Shown one piece after another: positions 6,266 through 12,944 of a stretch of 13,616 nt of DNA. Positions within the stretch are counted from its first letter, which is position 1. Each line of letters opens with the position of its first letter. The DNA is taken from the NCBI GenBank assembly GCA_035540755.1, contig DATLGD010000023.1, positions 1-13,616 on the forward strand, in the 5' to 3' direction. The translations under genes were made by a program, and so were the position numbers. The stretch comes from DATLGD01 sp035540755 (GTDB lineage: Bacteria; Actinomycetota; Actinomycetes; Mycobacteriales; SCTD01). The notes under the pieces were generated by a model, which worked only from the letters and a program-made list of their open reading frames with translations, made no database searches and was not told the DNA's origin.

Positions 6266-6432
6266 TGGCCGTCCCGAAGCGGCGCACCAGCCGAAGCAGC
6301 ACCCGCTCCCGCCGGGCGCAGTGGAAGGCGACACCGCCCGATCTCGTCCCGCTGCGGATGGGCGGCACCGTGCACCAGGTGCCTCGGCGGCTGCTCGAGG
6401 CCTACGGGCGCGGACTGCTCGAGCTGCCGTGA
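6265..6432 (+). CDS. rpmF2: 50S ribosomal protein L32, cysteine-free paralogue
   Basis: 55 residues beginning MAVPKRRTSRSSTRSRRAQWKA, the standard L32 N-terminus, followed by PDLVPLRMGGTVHQVPRRLLEAYGRGLL. There are no cysteines, so the zinc ribbon found in the C+ form is absent, as in zinc-starvation paralogues. The ATG at 6265 shares bases with the L31 stop, and its TGA overlaps the next gene's GTG. It lies directly behind L31 type B, so the same Zur-like control is expected. Confidence 0.92.
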   Translation: MAVPKRRTSRSSTRSRRAQWKATPPDLVPLRMGGTVHQVPRRLLEAYGRGLLELP

Positions 6433-6803
6433 CCGCCGCGCCGCGGGCCGACGCCGTCGAGCGGACGGTCGTCGTCGCGGTGTGCCAGGGGCACCGCTGC
6501 CGTGCCCTGCTGACCTCTCAGGAGCCGGACGGCATGACCGCCCTGCGCGCGGCGGCGGCGGCCAGTGACCGCGGGGTGCTGCTGTCCACCGCCTGCGCCG
6601 GCGCGTGCGCGCACGGTCCGGTCGTGGCGTGGGGAACCGGCCGTTCCGACGACGGCACCCTGCACGTGACGACGTCCGCGCTGCTGGGCCCCCTGGGTCC
6701 GGCGCACATCCACGCCCTGGCCGAGCACCTGCAGCAGCCGCCGGACCCGCGCCTGCCAGCGCCGCTGGCCGAGGTGCGGCTGTGGCCGGCAGGAACGCGG
6801 TGA
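6429..6803 (+). CDS. Thioredoxin-fold [2Fe-2S] ferredoxin-like protein
   Basis: 124 residues. VVVAVCQGHRCRALL near the N-terminus and LLSTACAGACAHGPVVAW in the middle give C19-x4-C24 and C56-x3-C60. The second pair and the following GP-V are typical of thioredoxin-like [2Fe-2S] ferredoxins; the first pair is closer than in the Aquifex-type protein (about 12 between), so cluster ligation is likely but not certain, and zinc or copper binding is possible. The GTG at 6429 overlaps the L32 stop (GTGA), placing it in the alternative ribosomal protein operon. As I recall, a ferredoxin gene (SCO7676) is also Zur-regulated in Streptomyces coelicolor, which gives the context precedent. The electron partner is unknown. 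Confidence 0.75.
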   Translation: MTAAPRADAVERTVVVAVCQGHRCRALLTSQEPDGMTALRAAAAASDRGVLLSTACAGACAHGPVVAWGTGRSDDGTLHVTTSALLGPLGPAHIHALAEHLQQPPDPRLPAPLAEVRLWPAGTR

Positions 6804-7075
6804 CCGGCCAGGCCAGCCGGGTCGCGCAGCTCTTCGACGCCGTGGCCGTCAGCCACGAGACCGTCGGCCCGCCGTTCTTCGACCACTTCGGCGCGCTGCT
6901 GGTCGACCACGTCGGTGTCTCCCCCGGCGACCGCGTGCTCGACCTGGCGGCCGGCAGCGGCTCGGTCTCGATCCCGGCGCTGTCCGCGTGCGGCCCGGAG
7001 GGGTCGCTGGTGGCTCACGACCTGTCCGAGCTGATGGTGGACGGCGTCGCGGGACGCGCTGGCCCGGTCCGGTGA
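6800..7075 (+). pseudogene. Truncated class I SAM-dependent methyltransferase (N-terminal stub)
   Basis: 91 residues matching only the start of a UbiE-like methyltransferase: FDAVAVSHETVGPPFFDHFG, then motif I as VLDLAAGSGSVSIPAL (about 50-65), then the DLSELM strand/helix around 77-82. The frame stops right after that, before motifs II-IV, in GVAGRAGPVR. I found no continuation in any frame between 7076 and the convergent gene. Intact enzymes need roughly 200 or more residues, so this is a remnant or a non-catalytic fragment. GTG 6800 overlaps the preceding stop as GTGA, so it was the fifth member of the coupled operon. Confidence 0.7.
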
Positions 7076-7099
7076 CGATGACCTGGCAGGCGCACCTGG

Positions 7100-7114
7100 C
7101 GCGACCGGGTCGCG
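7100..7114 (+). terminator. Weak candidate terminator after the ribosomal protein operon
   Basis: CGCGAC and GTCGCG form a perfect 6-bp stem around a CGG loop, 24 bases past the stop of the methyltransferase stub. There is no T-tract, which is common in high-GC actinobacteria, so the call rests on position. Confidence 0.35.
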
Positions 7115-7179
7115 GCGCAAGGGCCGAGCCGGACGCTCCTGACACCACGGGGATCGCGCCGTCCAGCCCGCCCGGCGAC

Positions 7180-7500
7180 TCAGCGGGGGTGCGCCTCGAG
7201 GAACTGCTCCCGGGTGCTCTCGCGCAGCTCGATCCGCACCTGGTCGAGCAGCTGCTCGGCGGCCCCGGCCAGCCGGCCGGCCGGCAGCCGGCGCACGACC
7301 TGACCGGAGAGCCGGTCCTCGACCACCACCCACGCCGGCGCCACCCGGGTGACGTGCAGCGACTCACCGAGTGACAGCAGGGCACAGGGGAGCTCGCGCA
7401 GGACCACCGCGAGCGCGAGCGGGCGGCCCGTCAGCACCCGGCCGCGGCGCAGGTGCGCGCGCAGCGAGAGCGCTGCCGGCTCCTGCGCGCGCACGTCCAC
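7180..7500 (-). CDS. Hypothetical protein, 106 aa
   Basis: Not recognised. The protein is leucine/arginine-rich with one moderately hydrophobic segment (LALAVVLRELPCALLSL, about 28-44) that is too charged for a clear membrane helix, and an acidic/basic helical C-terminus (AAEQLLDQVRIELREST). It starts at GTG 7500 with no clear Shine-Dalgarno. It is convergent with the methyltransferase stub and divergent from the membrane-anchored protein at 7584. The amino-acid mix is more protein-like than the overlapping plus-strand frame (up to 7374), so I keep it with moderate confidence. Confidence 0.5.
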   Translation of the reverse strand: MDVRAQEPAALSLRAHLRRGRVLTGRPLALAVVLRELPCALLSLGESLHVTRVAPAWVVVEDRLSGQVVRRLPAGRLAGAAEQLLDQVRIELRESTREQFLEAHPR

Positions 7501-7583
7501 GGCTCGACGGTAGGTGATCCGGACGGAGACGGCATCCGCGCGACCTTCCTTGCCGCGGGCGCGTGACCGGCAGAAGGTGTGCC

Positions 7584-7925
7584 GTGCTGACGACGACCGA
7601 AACCTCGCCGCCTGACGACGTCAGGCCCGCCGGTGCCGATGCTCCCCGCAGGCGGGGACGGCGCCTGGCGCTGGCCGCGGCGGTCGCGCTGGCGCTCGGC
7701 GGCGCCGGCTGGTGGGCGACGCACCCCGATCGGCTGCAGCCGGTCGGCGGTGGCTCCTCGGTCCTGCCGCTGGAGGTGGGCCAGGTCGCGGTCGTCGGGA
7801 TGTTCGCGCAGCCGCGGTCCGGCACGGTGACGCTCACCGGGGCCGCCGCGCGGGTCCGGGAGAACACCGCGGACGCCGGGCTGCGCGTCCTGTTCCCGGT
7901 CGGCGACGCCGCGGGCGGGTCCTGA
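7584..7925 (+). CDS. Small membrane-anchored or secreted hypothetical protein
   Basis: 113 residues. An arginine-rich stretch (PRRRGRRLA, about 28-36) is followed by one hydrophobic helix (LALAAAVALALGGAGWW, about 35-51), then an extracytoplasmic-looking domain with beta-type segments (VGQVAVVGMFA, SGTVTLTGAAARV). This is a type II anchor or an uncleaved signal. GTG 7584 follows AGAAGGTG by about five bases, better than the in-frame GTG at 7563. The family is not recognised. It lies 64 bases upstream of the alpha/beta hydrolase, itself membrane-anchored, and may share its transcript. Confidence 0.62.
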   Translation: MLTTTETSPPDDVRPAGADAPRRRGRRLALAAAVALALGGAGWWATHPDRLQPVGGGSSVLPLEVGQVAVVGMFAQPRSGTVTLTGAAARVRENTADAGLRVLFPVGDAAGGS

Positions 7926-7989
7926 GCCGGCCTCCGTACGTCCTGACCTCGCCGTGCGCCGGCCCGGCGGGGCGGGCACACCTCAGGGC

Positions 7990-8817
7990 GTGCCCGACGC
8001 CGCTGCCCGCCCCGTGCTGCGCGCCGTGCTCGTAGGCGCCTGCCTGCTGCTCCTGCTCGTCGCGCTGCTGTGGGCCCTCCAGCGCCGGCTGGTCTTCCTG
8101 CCGGACCGCGGCCCGGTTCCGCCGGCCGCCACCGCGCTGCCGGGTGCCGACGACGTCACGCTGACGACGAGCGACGGGCTGGCCCTCGGAGCCTGGCACC
8201 TGCCGGCCGAGCCGGGCCGGCCGACCGTGCTGGTCACTCCCGGCAACGCCGGCAGCAGGTCGGCCCGGGTGCCGCTGGCCGAGGCCCTGTCCGTGCACGG
8301 ACTCGGCGTGCTGCTCCTGGACTACCGCGGGTACGGCGGCAACGACGGCGCCCCCAGCGAGGACGGCCTGCGCCGCGACGCGCGGGCTGGCCGCGCCTTC
8401 CTCGTGGACGAGGCGGGCGTCGACCCGGACCGGCTGGTCTACCTCGGCGAGAGCCTGGGTGCCGCCGTCGCCGCCGACCTCGCGACCGAGCACCCGCCCG
8501 CGGCCCTGGTCCTGCGGTCGCCGTTCACCTCGCTCGCCGACGTCGGGCAGGTGCACTACCCGTTCCTGCCGGTGCGCGCGCTGCTGCGCGACCGCTTCGA
8601 CGTCGAGGCGGCGGTGCGACAGGTGGACGTCCCGCTCGTGGTGGTGCTCGGCACCCGCGACGGCATCGTGCCGCCCGGGCAGAGCCGGGCGGTCGCCCGA
8701 GCCGCCGCGGGCCCGAGCCGGCTGGTGGAGGTCGACGGCGCCGACCACAACGACCCGGTGCTGCTCTCGGGCGCCGAGCTGGTCGGCGCCGTGCTTCAGG
8801 CCGCCGGCGGCGGGTGA
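7990..8817 (+). CDS. Bem46/ABHD13-type alpha/beta hydrolase with N-terminal membrane anchor
   Basis: 275 residues. One hydrophobic helix (about 10-30, AVLVGACLLLLLVALLWAL) anchors a serine hydrolase domain. Visible landmarks are LLLDYRGYGGNDGAPSEDGL (108-126, near the oxyanion strand), the nucleophile elbow GESLG with Ser155, RSPFTSLADVG, Asp224 in LGTRDGIVP and His253 in GADHND. This order and wording are characteristic of the Bem46/ABHD13 group; substrates (acyl esters or peptides) are unknown. The start is uncertain: GTG 7990 and GTG 7954 are in frame and neither has a clear ribosome site; I prefer the shorter form because it puts the helix at the N-terminus. The gene ends 283 bases before the Uma2 gene. 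Confidence 0.87.
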   Translation: MPDAAARPVLRAVLVGACLLLLLVALLWALQRRLVFLPDRGPVPPAATALPGADDVTLTTSDGLALGAWHLPAEPGRPTVLVTPGNAGSRSARVPLAEALSVHGLGVLLLDYRGYGGNDGAPSEDGLRRDARAGRAFLVDEAGVDPDRLVYLGESLGAAVAADLATEHPPAALVLRSPFTSLADVGQVHYPFLPVRALLRDRFDVEAAVRQVDVPLVVVLGTRDGIVPPGQSRAVARAAAGPSRLVEVDGADHNDPVLLSGAELVGAVLQAAGGG

Positions 8818-9100
8818 CCGGGAGGCCGACAGCGCGCGACAGTCTTCCCTGCTCGGCCGACAGGAGCCCGCCCGAGCGGTGATCGGCTCGACTGACGTGG
8901 TCCCAGCTGAGCCACCCACCTGCTGTCCGCAGGTGCAGCATCTGTGGACAGTGATGGCGGGACGCCGTGACCGACGCCTTCCGCGCCAGCACCGCCCGGG
9001 CGGGACAAGGCCGCGGGGTGTGGACGTCGTCGTCGCTGTGGACGACGCTGGGTCCGCGCCGTCCGGCGCCTCTACGGTCCGGTCCGTGTCAGGAGCAGCG
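8818..9100. other. Gene-free stretch with overlapping inverted repeats
   Basis: I see no convincing gene here. CACCTGC (8917-8923) and GCAGGTG (8929-8935) form a 7-bp stem with a five-base loop, and CTGTCC (8923-8928) can instead pair with GGACAG (8946-8951). The two hairpins exclude each other. They could belong to the end of the hydrolase transcript or the leader of the Uma2 gene, whose AGGAG is at 9091-9095. Confidence 0.5.
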
Positions 9101-9631
9101 ATGACGACGATCGTCCGCGGTCCTCGGCCTCCGGAGCTCGAGCAGTGGCTCGAGCGCCGCCGGAGGGTGGGTGCCGACCGGTTCGACGAGGTGTGGGAGG
9201 GGCGGTACGTCGTGGCGCCCGACCCGCACTCCAACCACGGCGAGGTCATGGGCGAGGTGCGCGCCCTGCTCAAGCCCGTGGCCCGCCGTTCTGGTCTGCG
9301 CGCGGTGCAGACCTTCAACCTCGGCCGTCCGGACGACTTCCGCATCCCCGACGCCGGTCTGGTCCCTGGTCCGGTCGGCGTCTGGCACGACACGGCCGTG
9401 CTCGTCGTCGAGGTGCTCTCGCCGGACGACATGACGTTCGACAAGCTCGACTTCTACACCGCGCGCGGCGTCCGTGAGCTGCTGGTCGTCGACTGGCAGG
9501 AGCGGTCGGTGCGGTGCTTCGCGCTGCAGGACGGCCAGGTCGAGCAAGACCGCTCCCACGTGCTGGCCATGACGACGGCGGACGTGGCCGCCGCGATCGA
9601 CTGGCCGCCGCTGGACGATGCCGGGCGCTGA
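9101..9631 (+). CDS. Uma2-family (DUF820) putative endonuclease, PD-(D/E)XK fold
   Basis: 176 residues, the usual Uma2 length. The restriction-endonuclease-like core is complete: E30 in FDEVWEGRYVV, RIPDAGLV with D84, VVEVLSPDD with E104, and DKLDFYTARGVRELLVVDW with K115. The ATG at 9101 has AGGAG five bases upstream; the frame continues leftward without stop but lacks any recognisable sequence there. Uma2 proteins are numerous in cyanobacteria and actinobacteria, often as solitary genes, and their biological target is unproven. It converges on the surface-protein gene with an 18-base gap. Confidence 0.9.
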   Translation: MTTIVRGPRPPELEQWLERRRRVGADRFDEVWEGRYVVAPDPHSNHGEVMGEVRALLKPVARRSGLRAVQTFNLGRPDDFRIPDAGLVPGPVGVWHDTAVLVVEVLSPDDMTFDKLDFYTARGVRELLVVDWQERSVRCFALQDGQVEQDRSHVLAMTTADVAAAIDWPPLDDAGR

Positions 9632-9649
9632 CAGGCAGGCGCTGACAGG

Positions 9650-12565
9650 TCAGAGCCTCGGCGTTCTTCGACGGACCAGCGCCGGTGCCGCCGGGTGCCG
9701 ACGGGCGGCGAGCAGGGACGTGGTCAGTGCGGCGGTGGCCAGCAGACCCCCGCCCAGCGGCACCGCGGCCAGCGGCACGTCGCCGCCGGCCCCGGACGTG
9801 GAGATCACCGCCTGCTGACGGCGCGCCGCGGCCTCTTGCGGGACGCCGGCCAGGCCGGCCGCGGTCTGCGAGGCGGTGCCGGCGGCCGGGCTGCCCGCCG
9901 TCGCTGCCGCGCCCGTCGTCCCAGCGGCGACGGACGACGCGCCGGAGGCTGCACCGGCGGAGGCCCCAGCAGCGGCTCCGGCGGCCGCTCCGGCGGCGGC
10001 ACCGGCCGGAGCGGGAACCGGGGCCGCCGCGGTCCCCGGCACCTGCACCACCGGCGGCGGCGCCGCGGGCGGGGCGGCGGCCAGCGCGGGCGTACCCGCG
10101 TCGGGCGGCACGACGGCGACCGCCGGCTGCTCCGCGGGCGGCGGGACAGCCGGCGCGGGATCGGTCGGCGGCGGGGAGCCGGGCGGCACGCCGCCGGCTG
10201 GGCACAGCACCGTGGCGGTCGCCGAGGCCACCCGGAGCGCGCCGGCGAAGGCGTCGAGCACGACGTCCACCGGGCCGGTGCCGCCGGTGCACCCGAACGC
10301 GACCGGGAAGTCGAAGGTGCGCTCCGCGCGCAGGTCGACGTCGTCGTAGCGCTGCGCCACCTCGACGTCCACGCCGGCGGCCTCGCGCGGCTGCAGGGTC
10401 ACCGGGCCGCGGGCCTCGAGGGCGTCCACCAGGGCCCGCACCGCACCGCCGAGCGGCACGATGCCGCCGTCGGTCTGCGCGGTGCAGACCAGCGGCTCGC
10501 CCTCGCGCAGGTCGGCCCGCCCGTCGCCGTCGCAGTCGACCCCGCCGGCGGGAGCGACGGCGCCCGACCCTTCTGAGAACTGGTCGAGCTGCGCGCGCAG
10601 CAGCGCCTGCTGGGCCAGCCCGTTCACCCGGTCGCCGCCCTCGGGCGCCACGCCGTCGGCGTAGGTGATCTGGAAGCCGACGTGCTTCACGCCGGCGGCC
10701 CGCAGCGCGGCGGTGACCTCCAGCGGCGAGGGCTCGCCGGGCGTGGCGACCCACGGCTCGTCGGTGATGTGCAGGACCACCTTCAGCGCGCCGTCGCGGT
10801 AGCTCGCGCCCTGCCCGGCGGGCACCACCTGCTCGCCGTCGAGCACGAGCCCCTCGCCGGTGACCGACTGGTAGAGCGCCGTGCGGTGGGTCTCCTCGCC
10901 GCCGCGGGTGCGCACCGAGCGCAGCGCGCGCTGCAGCTCCCGGTCCGGTGGCGCCAGGTCGAGGCGGCGCAGGTAGCGCTGGCCGGGTCCCTTGTCCCAG
11001 AACTCCCCGAACCCGACGCGCACGTCGACGCCGTCGTCGGCGAGGCCGGTGACGAGCTCCTCGAGACCGCAGACCAGCCCGACCGCCGACGGCGACATCG
11101 ACGACGACGTGTCGAGCAGGATGTCCAGGTCGAGGGCGACGGCGTCGCCGACCAGGTCCAGGGCGAGGTCGTGCCGGCCCTCGCCGTCGGCCCCGACCGG
11201 CACCTGGGCGCTCGCGGGGGTGAGCCGGGCGCTGCTGGCCCGGGTCTGCGGCGGTGCGAACACGCCGACGTCCGGGCAGGCCGCGGGCGCCGGCGGCAGC
11301 TCGCCGGTGTCGACGGGCACGGAGCCCTGCCCGGAGCCGTCGTCGACGGTGGGGGGCACCACCCGCCCCTGCGCCGGCGGGGAGTAGACGACGTACTCGT
11401 CGGCTCCGGGCGGGGTCGACGTGGACGTCGTGCGCAGGTGCACCGACGGGTCGGCGGTGCGGTCGACGACGGCGTCGAAGAAGGGGTGCCCGCGCCCGTC
11501 CGCGACGTCCACCCAGGTGCCGCGCGGGGCGTCGTAGAGGGCGAGCAGCCCGGGGCCGTCGTAGCCGTCGTTGACCGTGCCGCCCAGGTCCCGGGTGGTG
11601 AGCACCAGCTCGTCGGTGCCGGCGCCGGCGGCCAGGCTCTGCGCGACGCCGTCGAGCCCGGTGCGGGGCAGCTCGGTGGTGCGCCCGTCCCGGGTCGCCT
11701 GCACCACCCGGCCGCCGGCCGGGCTGTCGTCGACCTTGCTGTTGCGGAACCGCGTCGTCACGACGGACACGGTCCCGGCGTGCGGGCCGCGGGGGTGGAC
11801 CGCGAACCCGCGGCTGAGCTGCGGAGCCGGCCCGTCGACGAGCAGCCGGAACGAGCTGCCGCCGTCGGTCGACTCCTGCACCCTGGTCGCGGCCACCAGC
11901 AGGCGGCGGGTGTCGTCCGGGTCGACCCCGAGGTGCCCGGCCCGGGTCTCGGGGAGCATTCCCTCGCCGCGCAGCCCGGTCAGCGGCACGAAGCTGGCGC
12001 CGCCGTCGTCGCTGCGGGCCAGCAGGGCACCCTGGTCGCTGTCCTCGGAGCCGGCGTAGAGCACGTCCGGGTCCGACGGCGCGGCGGTGACCCGGACCGT
12101 GCCGGTCAGCGGCAGGACGGTGGAGACGAACGGCTCGCCGACGACGGTCCGGGAGAGCACCCTCGCGGTACCGGTGGTGCCGGCGGCGCGGTCGTCCACC
12201 ACGACGTGCAGCCGTCCCGTGGGCTCCGGCGTCTCGGGCACGACCAGCGCGGTGATGCGGGTCAGCGACGAGGCCGGCTCGACGGTGAGCACCCGCTCCC
12301 AGGTGCAGCCGGCGTCGGTGCTTCCCGCGACGGACGTGCGGTCGGCGAGGTAGACCACGCGCGGGTCGGCCGGCTCGACGGCGTGCGCGACCAGCGGGCC
12401 CGGCAGCAGGTCGGCGGGCTTGGCGACCGAGCGGAACGGCCCGTCCACCCGCTGCTCGGTGGTGCAGCCGGGCGGGACGGCCGCATGCACCGGGGCGGCA
12501 GCGACCTGCACCGCGGCCAGGGCGGTCAGACCGGCGGCGGCCAGCAGGGCGGGGATCCGGGTCAC
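9650..12565 (-). CDS. Cell-surface protein with BNR-type repeats and integrin-beta-like VWA domain
   Basis: 971 residues. A signal peptide (about 1-28, ending VHA/AVPP) leads into a region with at least three BNR/Asp-box motifs (STDAGCTW 82-89, SDDGGASF 185-192, STDGGSSF 232-239), suggesting a beta-propeller. A VWA domain follows with MIDAS D485-T-S-S-S, RVGFGEFWDKG (516-526, like the integrin-beta RIGFGSFVDK strand), GGEETHRTALYQ and D602 in HITDEPW. DCDGDGRADLRE (677-688) looks like a calcium loop. Then come a Pro/Ala-rich stalk with AGAAAG repeats, a hydrophobic helix (about 932-953) and a basic tail, so it is likely membrane-anchored with its mass outside. GTG 12565 has GAGGAG five bases upstream. 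Adhesion or matrix sensing is a guess; the ligand is unknown. Confidence 0.85.
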   Translation of the reverse strand: MTRIPALLAAAGLTALAAVQVAAAPVHAAVPPGCTTEQRVDGPFRSVAKPADLLPGPLVAHAVEPADPRVVYLADRTSVAGSTDAGCTWERVLTVEPASSLTRITALVVPETPEPTGRLHVVVDDRAAGTTGTARVLSRTVVGEPFVSTVLPLTGTVRVTAAPSDPDVLYAGSEDSDQGALLARSDDGGASFVPLTGLRGEGMLPETRAGHLGVDPDDTRRLLVAATRVQESTDGGSSFRLLVDGPAPQLSRGFAVHPRGPHAGTVSVVTTRFRNSKVDDSPAGGRVVQATRDGRTTELPRTGLDGVAQSLAAGAGTDELVLTTRDLGGTVNDGYDGPGLLALYDAPRGTWVDVADGRGHPFFDAVVDRTADPSVHLRTTSTSTPPGADEYVVYSPPAQGRVVPPTVDDGSGQGSVPVDTGELPPAPAACPDVGVFAPPQTRASSARLTPASAQVPVGADGEGRHDLALDLVGDAVALDLDILLDTSSSMSPSAVGLVCGLEELVTGLADDGVDVRVGFGEFWDKGPGQRYLRRLDLAPPDRELQRALRSVRTRGGEETHRTALYQSVTGEGLVLDGEQVVPAGQGASYRDGALKVVLHITDEPWVATPGEPSPLEVTAALRAAGVKHVGFQITYADGVAPEGGDRVNGLAQQALLRAQLDQFSEGSGAVAPAGGVDCDGDGRADLREGEPLVCTAQTDGGIVPLGGAVRALVDALEARGPVTLQPREAAGVDVEVAQRYDDVDLRAERTFDFPVAFGCTGGTGPVDVVLDAFAGALRVASATATVLCPAGGVPPGSPPPTDPAPAVPPPAEQPAVAVVPPDAGTPALAAAPPAAPPPVVQVPGTAAAPVPAPAGAAAGAAAGAAAGASAGAASGASSVAAGTTGAAATAGSPAAGTASQTAAGLAGVPQEAAARRQQAVISTSGAGGDVPLAAVPLGGGLLATAALTTSLLAARRHPAAPALVRRRTPRL

Positions 12566-12606
12566 GCGTGCTCCTCGGTCGGGTGGGGCGGGAGGTCCTG
12601 CAACGC

Positions 12607-12641
12607 CTCCGCGGCCCGGCACGGTGTGCCGGGCCGCGGAG
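12607..12641 (-). terminator. Strong hairpin: terminator or attenuator between the 68-aa gene and the surface-protein gene
   Basis: Two 16-base arms (12607-12622 and 12626-12641) are perfectly complementary around a three-base loop. It starts 16 bases past the stop of the 68-aa gene and 41 bases before the surface-protein start. No T-tract follows in either direction, as is usual for GC-rich actinobacterial terminators. Confidence 0.78.
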
Positions 12642-12657
12642 CCGCGCGTCGAGGTGG

Positions 12658-12864
12658 TCAGACCTCGCAGTAGCGCTCCTCGAGCTGGTGCGCGCGGTCG
12701 CTGGCGAACTCGCCGGCCTCGCCGAGCGCCTCGGCCTGCTCGTGGACCTCGTGGATCACGGCGGCTCCCGGCTTGTCGCAGGCGGGGGCGGCCAGGGCGG
12801 CCGGGACGCCGACCACGCCGGTGGCGAGGACGGCGACGGCGAGAGCGGTGCGGGTGCGGGACAT
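12658..12864 (-). CDS. Small secreted protein with two cysteines, 68 aa
   Basis: A clear signal peptide (MSRTRTALAVAVLATGVVGV, cleavage near ALA/APA at about 26) leaves a mature chain of about 42 residues. That chain has C29 close to the new N-terminus and C66 close to the C-terminus, probably a disulfide, with a His/Glu-rich helix between (H38, H41, H59). I do not recognise the family. ATG 12864 has AAAGGA about seven bases upstream; the frame extends to 12927, but that would put the start inside the palindromic motif. A Zur-like motif at 12911-12927 lies in the promoter region and a strong hairpin follows the stop, so it looks like a single-gene transcript. A metal-linked role is inference. 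Confidence 0.78.
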   Translation of the reverse strand: MSRTRTALAVAVLATGVVGVPAALAAPACDKPGAAVIHEVHEQAEALGEAGEFASDRAHQLEERYCEV

Positions 12865-12910
12865 GAGGGTCCTTTCGTCAGGTCCGCGGGTGCGGACGCG
12901 TACGACGCTA

Positions 12911-12927
12911 TCGGAAACCGTTTTCAT
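12911..12927. promoter_or_regulatory. Second Zur/Fur-family-like motif, upstream of the 68-aa secreted protein
   Basis: On the minus strand it reads ATGAAAACGGTTTCCGA, with one good half resembling the actinobacterial Zur consensus TGAAAATGATTTTCA and one degenerate half. It matches the site at 5841-5857 at 11 of 17 aligned positions, including the central AACCGTT. It lies where promoter elements of the 68-aa gene would be. The assignment is tentative. Confidence 0.45.
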
Positions 12928-12944
12928 TTACGACGTGGCCCGCG

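Noticed and set aside
8459..9100. Leftward in-frame extension of the Uma2 gene
   Set aside because: The extension overlaps the hydrolase out of frame and has a Ser/Arg/Pro-rich shadow sequence; the ATG at 9101 has a good ribosome site.
9624..9649. Two direct copies of ggcgctgacagg around the Uma2 stop
   Set aside because: Short, only two copies, no mobile element nearby; probably chance or a small slippage duplication.
9950..10010. GC-rich repeat array resembling a microsatellite or CRISPR-like repeat
   Set aside because: It is the AGAAAG-coding stalk of the surface protein; no spacer structure.
9315..10754. 479-codon minus-strand frame overlapping the end of the surface protein and the Uma2 gene
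   Set aside because: Arg/Ala-rich shadow frame; it spans the stop of one good gene and the coding region of a convergent one.
10682..12673. 663-codon open plus-strand frame
   Set aside because: Antisense to the surface-protein gene; low-complexity Arg/Gly/Val/Gln composition and no domain, whereas the minus strand has a signal peptide, MIDAS and BNR motifs.
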